A model generated the notes under the pieces. It worked only from the letters and a program-made list of their open reading frames with translations, was not told where the DNA came from and did no database searches. A program made the translations under genes and the position numbers. This document shows, one piece after another, positions 56,067-64,000 of a stretch of DNA of 64,000 nt (positions are counted from its first letter, which is position 1; each line of letters begins with the position of its first letter). The stretch is taken from assembly GCA_018287875.1 (NCBI GenBank), contig JAGVVL010000015.1, positions 2,046,001 to 2,110,000 of the forward strand. The letters are read 5' to 3'. Source of the DNA: Nigrospora sphaerica (taxonomy: Eukaryota > Ascomycota > Sordariomycetes > Amphisphaeriales > Apiosporaceae).

Positions 56067-56621
56067 ATGGCCGCCCCGCGCAGCCTCATACGAGGTCTCC
56101 GCCAGCTTGGAGCCGGCCGGCCGTTCGTCCTCGCCCCGTCGTCGTCGGCCCTGGCCGGCCCGCGCTTCGCCCGCCGGGCCGCGCCGCGGATACCGACCGA
56201 CGGCCGGCGCGCCTTCGCCGGCACGGCCCCGCGGCGGCACGGCCACCTCACGCCGCCGCCGCCCGGCGAGGGCGTCCGCGTCACCTTCATTGACAAGGAG
56301 GAACGCGAGCACACGTTCGAGGTGGCCGTCGGCGACAACTTGCTTGACATCGCCCAGGCCAACGACCTCGAGATGGAGGGCGCCTGCGGCGGCTCCTGCG
56401 CCTGCTCGACCTGCCACGTCATCGTGCTCGACGAGACCATGTACGACAAGCTGCCCGAGCCCGAGGATGACGAGAACGACATGCTCGACCTCGCCTTTGG
56501 CCTGACCGAGACGAGCCGCCTCGGCTGCCAGGTGACCATGACCAAGGAGCTCGACGGCCTCCGCGTCAAGCTGCCCAGCATGACGAGGAATCTGCAAGCG
56601 AGCGATTTCGGTAGCAAGTAA
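56067..56621 (+). CDS. YAH1: Mitochondrial [2Fe-2S] ferredoxin, adrenodoxin type
   Basis: Electron carrier of the matrix; supplies electrons for Fe-S cluster assembly on Isu and for heme A and ubiquinone synthesis. Single exon, 184 residues, with an ideal start context (GCCGCCATGG). Residues 1-60 are rich in Arg, Ala and Ser without acids until late: a long matrix presequence. The ferredoxin domain starts at about 68 (EGVRVTFIDKEEREHTFEVA). Cluster ligands are Cys107, Cys113, Cys116 and Cys154 in GACGGSCACSTCHV and RLGCQV, the adrenodoxin C-x5-C-x2-C spacing. The acidic partner-binding helix is PEPEDDENDMLDLAFGLTET. Together with ATM1 it represents the iron-sulfur pathway in this window, though 55 kb apart. 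Confidence 0.96.
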   Translation: MAAPRSLIRGLRQLGAGRPFVLAPSSSALAGPRFARRAAPRIPTDGRRAFAGTAPRRHGHLTPPPPGEGVRVTFIDKEEREHTFEVAVGDNLLDIAQANDLEMEGACGGSCACSTCHVIVLDETMYDKLPEPEDDENDMLDLAFGLTETSRLGCQVTMTKELDGLRVKLPSMTRNLQASDFGSK

Positions 56622-57073
56622 GGACCCGCGGGCGGCGAACCGGCGGGGCCGGCAACGACCCAGGCAATCCGGATACGCCGTTTTGCCCGTGCGTTCCGGG
56701 TGGGGGTGGGAAGCAGACAGAGGGAGGCCGAGACGTGCAGAGCCCGCGCCTTGTGAAAACAGAGCACACTGGACACGTACCGGCCGTTGTGTCGCGGTGG
56801 ACGTGGCGTCCGAGGGGTGTCACCCCCCCGCGCGCCCCTCGTGTGTACGATGTTTGGCACCGTGGATCTGCTGGACCTGTAAATTATACGAGACTCATAG
56901 AGACAGACCCAACTCCAGCATGTCATTACGCATGGCATATGAGACCTGAGGCGCAGCCTTGCGCCCTTGAACGCTGAAATTGGTATCTAGGTAGTTGATC
57001 ATGATCCGCAACACCAAGGGCCTCCATGCTTCAGCACGTCGGCGACCGCCTTCCCGACTCCCCTGGCGCCTCT
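56622..57073. other. Spacer between convergent YAH1 and RRP15
   Basis: 3' flanks only; no gene supported. Confidence 0.5.
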
Positions 57074-58178
57074 TCACGCCTCCTCGACGGGTCCCTTTTT
57101 GAGCCCTCCGCCGCTGTTGGCAATCAAGTCCAGGAAGCCCTTCCGGCTCATCTCCGTCACCTTCTCCTCGCGGTCCTTGACGCCGACGAAACCTTGCCGG
57201 CGCGTCTCCCTCTCCGCCTCGGTACTCTTGATCTGGGCGGCCCGGACGGCGTTGAACAGTTTGATGACACCCCTCTGGGCGACTTTACGGAGCTGCTTCT
57301 CCTTCTCGAGGATCTGGCCGGTGCTCGCTGTGCGCTATGGTTAGCCGTGCGATGCGGCCTCGGGGCGGGGCGGAGGCGCAGTGCGCAGACTGGGAACATG
57401 AGTACTCACCCTCAATCTGCCCCTGTTCGTTGGTGGGGGCGACGAGAACGTCGCGCACGCGGCCCTTCTCCAGCGCCGCCAGACGCTCTTGCCGCAGCTT
57501 CCTCTTTGCCTTGGCCTCCAGCTGTTCGTCGATGATGGCTTGCGCCGCCTTGTGGGCATCGGCTGACCGGGACAGCAGCGGGTCGGCGCGGCGGGTGGTG
57601 GCAAGCTTTGTCGACAGGATTTTGTGTAGCGAGTTGCTGAAAGCCGAGGGATCGTTGCGCTTGCTCTTGGCCTTCTTGCCGCCTGCCTCGGCCGCATCGG
57701 GGTCCGAATCGTCGCCGGCGCTGATGTCAAACTCGTCGTTCTCGTCCAAGTCGTCGTCATCGTCGTCTTCATCCTCCTCCTCATCGTCTTCCCCAGAGTT
57801 AGACGCCACCTCCTTTTCCTCCTCCTTCTCCAGCTTCTTGGCCGCTTTCGGCTTGGGCTGGGCTTTCGCGGCCGGCTTCTGTCGCTTCGGCTTCAGTTTT
57901 TGGCGACCCGAGGCTTCGCCATCCGAGTCGGCACCCGGGTCGGAGTCTGAGTTGGAGTCGGACGAGGAGTCATCGTGGGTTGCCGCAGCGTGACGGACAT
58001 CTTCCTCATCCGAGTCCTGCAGGTTGACGGGCTTGAAGTTGGCATTGTCGTTGTCGTCCTCGTCGGAATCGCTGTGGTACGCCTTCTGCTTCTTCTTTTT
58101 CAAGGGTCGCTGGGCCTTGAGCCGGTTCTTGACCGAGAACTCCTGGTGGCTGCGCTTTTTCGCATTGGGGCCGGCCAT
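57074..58178 (-). CDS. RRP15: Ribosomal RNA-processing protein 15
   Basis: Nucleolar factor needed for 27S pre-rRNA processing and early 60S assembly. Exons 58178-57410 and 57327-57074, 82-nt intron (donor GTGAGT, branch GCTAAC), 340 residues. The head is basic (MAGPNAKKRSHQEFSVKNRL), followed by long acidic Asp/Glu/Ser runs (about residues 35-150) typical of nucleolar proteins. The Rrp15p domain covers the rest: DPSAFSNSLHKILSTKLATT, RKLRQERLAALEKGRVRDVL, then across the intron STGQILEKEKQLRKVAQRGV and IKLFNAVRAAQIKSTEAE. The end GFVGVKDREEKVTEMSRKGF plus LDLIANSGGG is diagnostic. It is divergent from the dioxygenase gene, starts 628 bp apart. Confidence 0.95.
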
Positions 58179-58805
58179 GATGGGCGTTTTGCTGGGTTAA
58201 CGAAAGGTGCAAAAAGTCGAATGCCCGACTCGTTCCTCCGGATCGGAAGTATCTCCATTCAGCAGCGACTGCCGTTACCAGAAAAAAGTTCCAGTCGACC
58301 CCGGCTGGAAGGGCGGCTTATCGCGACTGCTGATTGGTTTATACCCTCGATCCGCACGACCCACCCCGCGATACGCAGGGGTACCTCAGTACTTGAGTAC
58401 TTCTTGACTTACCCACGTGGTACTTCAGGACAGGTACTCCCATCGTAGTGGATGGCATACCACGCCCTCCGTCGTGCTGCTGGGCAGCTAGGGTATCATG
58501 GGCTAGATGGATGGCTGGATGGATCTGCTCGGCTATAGCCAGTTATTAGTCGTTCGGTTCCGAGGTTGGACGGCCCGCAGACCAGGTCTCGGCCCTTCGT
58601 TTCCGCATCTGGCACAGGGGGTGCATACGTACAATAGTTGATCCCATCGGCTTATGACAGCCCCGCGTCTTCTCGCCTCAACCGCCAGCGACGACGTCTT
58701 TGTCTTCTGCTTTCCCGCGCCCCTCTGCCCGGCCGCAACCCGCATTCTTTTCCCTCCTTTTCCCCTGGCCCCCCCGTTGCTCCGCTTCTTTCGAACGCCC
58801 TCGTC
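58179..58805. other. Divergent spacer between RRP15 and the dioxygenase gene
   Basis: 627 bp with a dense cluster of GTAC/TACCT motifs at about 58378-58440 (GGTACCTCAGTACTTGAGTA and following). It probably holds both promoters. Confidence 0.5.
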
Positions 58806-60410
58806 ATGGTATCCGCGGTGCACCTGCCGCTGAGGAGGTGCGGCCTGTCGGTCCCGGGCCCCCTCGCCGCCCTACGGGGCACAGCGCCTGCCGTACGCCC
58901 GTGGCGGTGGGTGTCCCGGTGGTCTTCGTCCCAACCGGCGTCTGGCGAGACGGGGGAGTCGAGCGGGCCCGGGATCCGGAGGGGTCCGCTTCGGCCCCGG
59001 CCAGCGCAGCCACGGGTCGACGACCTCGTCCAGAACGGCCAGTTTCTCCCCAGCAGGTTGGAGGGCCGGGGCCGCGAGAGGGAGCCGCCGAAGTGGAGCG
59101 TCGTGGACCACGGCCACCTGGAAGAGGGCGACCACATCACGATATGGTGCAAGGAGCACGGTGCTCTGAAGCTGGACCGGCACTGGCTGCGCGACAGCTG
59201 CGAGTGCGAGCTGTGCGTCAACCCGCACTCGGGCCAGAAGAACTTTGGGTCTACCGAGGTGCCGCTGAAGCAGGACGTCCACTCGGCCGAGCGGTGCGAG
59301 GCGACGGGCGGCCTCAAGGTGGTGTGGAAAGGCGACTTCCTTTCCGGCGGCCGGGAAAACCACACGTCGGTCTACCCGCGCATCTGGGAGGCCCGCGCCG
59401 ACGGGCGCATCGTGGCCAACGCCAAGAACGTCACGCCGGGCCTCCGCGACGTCCTCTGGGACCGCGACGCCGGCGGCGCCGACGCCATGTTCTTCGCCTA
59501 CGGCGACTGGATGGGCGACGACCAGACGCTCAAGGCGGCGCTCCGGCGGCTCAAGACGCACGGCCTCATCTTCCTCCGGGACGTGCCCCGGACCGAGGAG
59601 TCGGTCGTCACCGTGGCCAACCGGATCGGCAACCTGCAGGAGACGCTCTACGGGCGCACGTGGGACGTCCGCTCCAAGCCCGATGCCGAGAACATCGCCT
59701 ACACGAGCTCCTTCCTGGGCCTGCACCAGGACATGCTCTACCTGCACGAGCCGCCGCGCCTGCAGCTCCTGCACTGCCTCGAGAACTCGTGCGAGGGCGG
59801 CGAATCCCTGTTCAGCGACGCCCACCGCGCCGCCGCCATGCTGCGCGCCGACAGCCCCAAGGCGGCCCGCGTCCTCCGCGGCCGGAAGATCAAGTACCAG
59901 TACCAGAAGCACGGGCACTGGTACGAGCGGTACCGGGCCGTCATCGAAAGCCGAACGCCCGCCCGCGTCTACTGGTCCCCGCCGTTCCAGGGGCCCCGCC
60001 CGTACCGGGAGGAGACCCTCGAGGGCCCCGACGCCGGCTGGACCGACTGGGTCAAGGCCGCCACCATGTTCCGCGACCTCCTCGAGCAGGAGCAGTGGCT
60101 CTACGAGTACAAGATGCGCGAGGGCGAGTGTGTCATCTTCGACAACCTGCGCGTCGTGCACGGCCGGCGCGCCTTCAACACCGCGACGGGACAGCGCTGG
60201 CTCAAGGGGACCTACATTTCCCAGGACGTCTACGACAGCAAGCTGATGGCGCTCGGCCTCGGGAGCGCGACACAGAAGAGCGACGTGCCTGCCGTGGACA
60301 TGCAGGCCTTGGCGTTTCACCGGAGGGAGGTCAAACGGCAAACGGCCGGAGGCGGCAACTCCAGCGGCGCGGAAAGAGGCGACGGGCGCGTAAGGTATAT
60401 AGAAGGGTAA
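58806..60410 (+). CDS. Gamma-butyrobetaine-hydroxylase-like Fe(II)/2-oxoglutarate dioxygenase
   Basis: Member of the BBOX/TMLH family that catalyses hydroxylations in carnitine biosynthesis; gamma-butyrobetaine hydroxylase is the likelier role. Single exon, 534 residues from ATG 58806 (context CGTCATGG). The first ~60 residues are Arg/Ser/Pro-rich and could direct it to mitochondria. The N-terminal zinc domain has Cys132, Cys134, Cys137 and a nearby His in LRDSCECELCVNPHSGQ. The jelly-roll core contains the iron ligands His307 and Asp309 (GLHQDMLYLHEPPRLQLLHC) and His452 (NLRVVHGRRAFN). The typical BBOX phrase GLIFLRDVPRTEESV is also present. A poorly conserved, Gly/Ser-rich tail follows about residue 500. 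Trimethyllysine dioxygenase is the alternative. Confidence 0.9.
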   Translation: MVSAVHLPLRRCGLSVPGPLAALRGTAPAVRPWRWVSRWSSSQPASGETGESSGPGIRRGPLRPRPAQPRVDDLVQNGQFLPSRLEGRGREREPPKWSVVDHGHLEEGDHITIWCKEHGALKLDRHWLRDSCECELCVNPHSGQKNFGSTEVPLKQDVHSAERCEATGGLKVVWKGDFLSGGRENHTSVYPRIWEARADGRIVANAKNVTPGLRDVLWDRDAGGADAMFFAYGDWMGDDQTLKAALRRLKTHGLIFLRDVPRTEESVVTVANRIGNLQETLYGRTWDVRSKPDAENIAYTSSFLGLHQDMLYLHEPPRLQLLHCLENSCEGGESLFSDAHRAAAMLRADSPKAARVLRGRKIKYQYQKHGHWYERYRAVIESRTPARVYWSPPFQGPRPYREETLEGPDAGWTDWVKAATMFRDLLEQEQWLYEYKMREGECVIFDNLRVVHGRRAFNTATGQRWLKGTYISQDVYDSKLMALGLGSATQKSDVPAVDMQALAFHRREVKRQTAGGGNSSGAERGDGRVRYIEG

Positions 60411-60618
60411 CCCTTCCCGTCGGACTAATGTAAAGGAGGCGAAGCAAGGCGCCAGTGCTGCGAGACTAGCGAACAGATTTTGCTTTGCCATTTTATTATG
60501 CCCCTTGTTCTCGATGGCCCATGCTCTATTTGCTTCCGGGTGACCTTTGCGGGCTCCTTTGGGTCATGACGGCGACGGCAAAGAAGTCACACGATCCAGG
60601 ATAGTTCCCCCGCATTGG

Positions 60619-63043
60619 CTACAAGTCCGACCGGATCAATTCGGCAGCCTAGAACACAGTCGATTAGTCGGGCAGCCCCGCAAGCGACGGCGGGTTTTTC
60701 ACCCCGGGGGGGGGGGGGGGGCTCTCACCTTCTCGGCCACGGCGTAGACGGTCTGGCAGGTGTTGGCGCCGGGCAGGGTGGGCATGATACTGGCGTCGAC
60801 GACGCGCAGGCCGGCGACGCCGTAGACGCGCAGGCGCTCGTCGACGACGCCGCCGAGCTCGCGGGGCAGCATGGCGGCGGTGCCGACAGGGTGGTGCTGC
60901 GACGGGGCCAGGGCGGCGCGCACAAAGGCGGCGAGGCCGGCGTCGGTCGTGACGCCGGCGCTGGGCCCGACCTCGACGGGCCCGTAGCGCGCCAGCGACG
61001 TGTCCCCGAAGTAGCGCCGCGCGAACCGCACGAACTCGACGAGCACCGCCTCGTCGACGGGGTTGCTGAGCGTCCGGTAGTCGACGCGCGGCTCCGCGTC
61101 CTCGGGCGCCGCCGCCGTCGGGTCCAGGCCGACCGTGCCCCGGCTCAGCGGGTGCAGGAGCAGCGTCGAGGTGGTCGGCACCGGCGTCGAGAAGATGGGC
61201 AACCCGTAGATGGCCGTGTTGACGGACCGGAGGCCCCGCGACAGCGCCTCCATCTGCGCCCGGTAGCCCTGGAGCTGACGTTAGCCGAGCGGCGCGCGTG
61301 GCGGGAGGGCTTTCACCCAGGGGCATGGGGCTGGGGGACTAGGGTCTCGTACCGCAATGACGGTCGGGTGCGTGTCTGCGGGCAGGTACGCTGCCGGGTC
61401 TTGGGCGTCCAGGCTCGAGGCAATGTCTTTGTACTTTTCCGGCGCAATGACGGGAAGCCCGAGCCAGGCGGCCACGTTGCCTATGCCCATGGAATAGGGG
61501 CCTGCGCGGCGCCGTCAGCAGGGAGCGCCTGGGCAGCGCAAACGACGCGGGTACAACACGAACCTGTTCGGTTAGCAGCCCAGACATCCTTGGCCCACTC
61601 GGCAAAGGTGCTGTTGGGCTGCGTCAGGTCCATCAGGTTCGGGTGGACGGTAAAGTTTTGCACTGTGCCGTCAGCCGGGGGCTTCTGCATCCGCCAAGCA
61701 GCGCGGGAAAGGGGCTTACGGTTGAAGACGGGTGGCAGTATGGGATGGTCCTGAAAGTTCTGTCCGACGCCGGGCAGGTCGACCACGGTGTCGATACCGG
61801 CGGCGTCCAGGAGCTTTTGGGGCCCGATGCCGCTCAGTTGCAGTAGCTGCGGTGTGTGCAGGGCGCCGGCCGCCAGTATGACCTCCTTATTCGCCCGGAC
61901 GGTGATGCGCTCCGTTGCGTTGCTCGCCGTCGACTTGAAAACGACCCCCGTGGCCCGCAGCTCGTCCAAGGTGACCCGGATCACCTTGGAATCCGTCACC
62001 ACCTCGTAGTTATCACGCTCGATGCCGTCGTAATGGCCCGTCCGCGCATACGAGCGCTTCACAAGCTTCGGGTCCATGAAGGTCGGGTACCAGTGGACGC
62101 CCGCGCGGCCGGCGCCGCTGTCGGGCTGAAACTCCACCCCGGGTATCTCCCGGAACGCTTCGACAAAGGGCACTGAGCACGGCGTTAGCCAGTGGTCTTT
62201 TGGCGATGGCGAGCTGAGACCTACCGACGGCTGGATATTGATACGACGGAAACCCAACTTTGACGCCCGACGTGTCGCCCCAGTAGGACGAATCGACGGT
62301 CATGTTGACGGACTCGGCCACGGCCGGGTCGGGCGGAGTGAATGTCAAGGCCTCCGCGGTGTTAGCAGGGAGGTGCCGACTCGGGAAACTCGAGGCCCGT
62401 TATGAAAACTCAGGCTCGCTGCGAAACTCTAGGCCCGTCATGGCTCACCTTTTTAAAGTACGGCAGCAGCCCTGCCCAAGTCCATTCCGACTGGTCGCCG
62501 AAGAAGCCGCCCCAGCGATCGTAGTCTTCCGTGGTGCCGCGGACCACCATCATGGCATTGACCGCCGAGCTCCCACCCAAGACGTTGCCAGCCCTCACAC
62601 GAAAAGCGCGATTGAGCAGGTTCTCCTGGGTCGCCGAGGTGATGTTGTACAGGTATGGCCCGCCCACGGCGAGGAGACCACCGCCGACGTCGTCGATCAC
62701 GGGCGAATTCACTGCTGCGTTTTAGTAGTAGCGCGAAAAGGCATGCTCGCAGCAGGTATAACACGTACCGAGCGGGCCGTTCTCGATGACGAGGACGGTG
62801 GCTGAAGAACATTCTGATGAGCACAGATCTCCGGATTGTGGAGGCGAAAGACGCACTTTTGCCGTCCTCGGTCAGGCGGTCCGCTACCGTGAGGCCCGAC
62901 GTGCCGCCCCCGACGACAATGTAGTCGTAGGCTGGCTGGACATCGCCACGCCCACGCACGCGTTGCGCTGAGGCTGGCTGTGCCAATGCCAGGCCTCCAA
63001 GGACGAGGCCGCGGAGGCGCGTGAGCGAAGATTCGGAAAGCAT
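60619..63043 (-). CDS. Secreted GMC flavoprotein oxidoreductase, nine exons
   Basis: FAD-dependent alcohol oxidase or dehydrogenase of the aryl-alcohol-oxidase/choline-dehydrogenase type. Exons: 63043-62857, 62801-62769, 62714-62449, 62351-62225, 62172-61720, 61662-61564, 61501-61353, 61268-60729 and 60648-60619; phases close and give 627 residues. Signal peptide: [23 protein letters not shown]-binding motif: [22 protein letters not shown] signature 1 region: [20 protein letters not shown]; signature 2: [17 protein letters not shown]. Catalytic His is in [10 protein letters not shown]. The second catalytic position is Asn in [15 protein letters not shown] rather than His. The last exon supplies AAELIRSDL. 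Exon 3 has a CAGCAG tandem acceptor, intron 6 has a GTTCGT donor and intron 8 a C16 tract. Secreted use on aromatic or aliphatic alcohols is plausible but not proved. Confidence 0.92.
60706..60721. repeat. G16 homopolymer inside the last intron of the GMC gene
   Basis: Sixteen G on the plus strand (C16 in the transcript) beginning only about 8 nt after the 5' splice site of intron 8. Confidence 0.95.
62385..62442. repeat. 19-bp triple repeat inside GMC intron 3
   Basis: Units start at 62385 (GAAACTCGAGGCCCGTTAT), 62404 (GAAAACTCAGGCTCGCTGC, degenerate) and 62423 (GAAACTCTAGGCCCGTCAT). They make up most of the unusually long 97-nt intron 62448-62352. Confidence 0.8.
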
Positions 63044-64000
63044 CTTGCTCCTAGGTGTTCGACAACGAAGCCACGGATGCAGAGCCAGAGTTCCCTCGCG
63101 AACTCGGTCGAACAAGAAACTCTCTGGCTCTTAAAGGACCCCGAAAGCCATCGAACGACACGTCGGGCGGCCATGCCCCCCAATGCGACATCGCGGGACG
63201 GTGCAGTTGCGAAATGTAGCTAGTAGCTGTCTTGGGTAGGACTTGGCGGGCTCTCCCCTGGCCAGGACAAATTAGAAGGCAAGATGCCAAGCCCCTACTA
63301 TACCCTGCTCCATTGGATAAACCAGTTGATAGCACGGATTCGCTGCCCCACGGCTTTTTATACGGTCGCCGCATTGCTACCCCGCGGGCCTGGACTCGAC
63401 GACTTTGGCCCTTTGCCCGGGCGCCAGCACCGGCTCTAGCCCCGGCAGAAGCCTGGGCCTCGTCAAGGCAGACCAAAACCCAGTGGCTTAGGGGGCGGGG
63501 GGGGGGGGAGGGGGAGTTAGAGGAGATGTAATACCCAAGGCGGTGTGATCAGGTGGACCAACGGTTCTGATGAGTAATACCCACGACTAACAGGGTTACG
63601 CAGCTGTGCCGAAGGCAACCCTGGAATTAAGCAGTGCTCGCGCGGGGTACGGCGCAGTCGCGCCTTCGCCAGCAGCCGGGCGTCCGATGCTACCCCCGTG
63701 AGACCAGCCGCTTCCGGGTCCGGTGAAAGGTGGGGTAGGAGGAGGTGCAGGGCATGACGCCGACGCATCGACCGATCCGGTTGCCGTGCGCGCCCCTCTC
63801 TTAACGAGACGCCGCGCTGTCGCACAACTCAGCCGGCTTCTTCCCTAAATCTGACTTGTGCGACAACCATGGGGCCGGTGGTAGTCGTTCGATTGGTGCT
63901 TTCGTGATGTCTCTGAGTAAGCAAGCCGAGGATAAACGACATAGTTCATACAAGGCGTATATTGCCCCGGCCGGCTCACGCTGTTGAGATCGAAACCCTG
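63044..64000. other. Right-edge spacer
   Basis: Promoter side of the GMC gene, then about 900 bp with no supported gene. It contains a G12 run at 63497-63508 followed by further G-rich sequence. The right edge cuts nothing recognisable. Confidence 0.5.
63497..63508. repeat. G12 homopolymer
   Basis: Twelve G in the upstream region of the GMC gene, within a longer purine-rich run. Confidence 0.95.

Noticed and set aside
63560..63700. Possible small RNA gene (5S-like or tRNA) near the right edge
   Set aside because: No A/B/C boxes, no cloverleaf arms and no match to the conserved 5S loops that I could find by eye.

Overview
This window is from the nuclear genome of a filamentous ascomycete. 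The evidence is small spliceosomal introns (52-158 nt) with GT-AG ends and CTAAC/CTGAC branch sites just before the acceptor, GC-rich third codon positions, Kozak-type starts (for example GCCGCCATGG), long gene-poor spacers full of C/G homopolymers and TACCT clusters, and fungal-type proteins (UGO1, VPS74, RBA50, HPC2, RRP15, ATM1). The compact introns and gene families fit Sordariomycetes, perhaps Sordariales; the genus cannot be fixed from the sequence alone. There is no rRNA, no CRISPR, no recognisable tRNA and no intact transposon. Each exon model was built by hand from splice motifs and checked by reading-phase arithmetic.

Left part (1-25.8 kb): ATM1 (mitochondrial ABC exporter, cut by the left edge), a mitochondrial AAA+ ATPase with a C-terminal extension, a disordered Ser/Pro-rich locus whose reading frame jumps several times (6.7-9.4 kb) running into an ORF with an acylation-type MGQCLSQCC start, a weak orphan gene, a Mn superoxide dismutase without presequence, a small membrane protein, a cytochrome P450, a second small membrane protein, a 400-residue orphan, VPS74/GOLPH3 and RBA50/RPAP1.

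Middle part (29-47.5 kb): HPC2 (HIR histone chaperone subunit), then a divergent pair made of a phenolic acid decarboxylase (minus) and a secreted tannase-family feruloyl esterase (plus). Together these could release ferulic or p-coumaric acid from plant cell wall and decarboxylate it. Their shared 2.4-kb spacer carries a 31-bp tandem repeat. Next come a sulfotransferase-like P-loop protein (5 exons), a PEBP with signal peptide and a GC-AG intron, a DHA1-type MFS transporter and a DapA-family aldolase or synthase.

Right part (50-63 kb): a DAL5-type MFS anion permease, the mitochondrial genes UGO1 and YAH1 (divergent), the ribosome biogenesis factor RRP15 divergent from a gamma-butyrobetaine-hydroxylase-like dioxygenase, and a nine-exon secreted GMC oxidoreductase. 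Mitochondrial functions recur across the window (ATM1, AAA protein, UGO1, YAH1), with YAH1 and ATM1 both belonging to Fe-S biogenesis. Plant-biomass or xenobiotic functions (feruloyl esterase, phenolic acid decarboxylase, P450, GMC oxidoreductase, two MFS carriers) make up the accessory component. The only compact functional module I can argue for is the esterase/decarboxylase pair.
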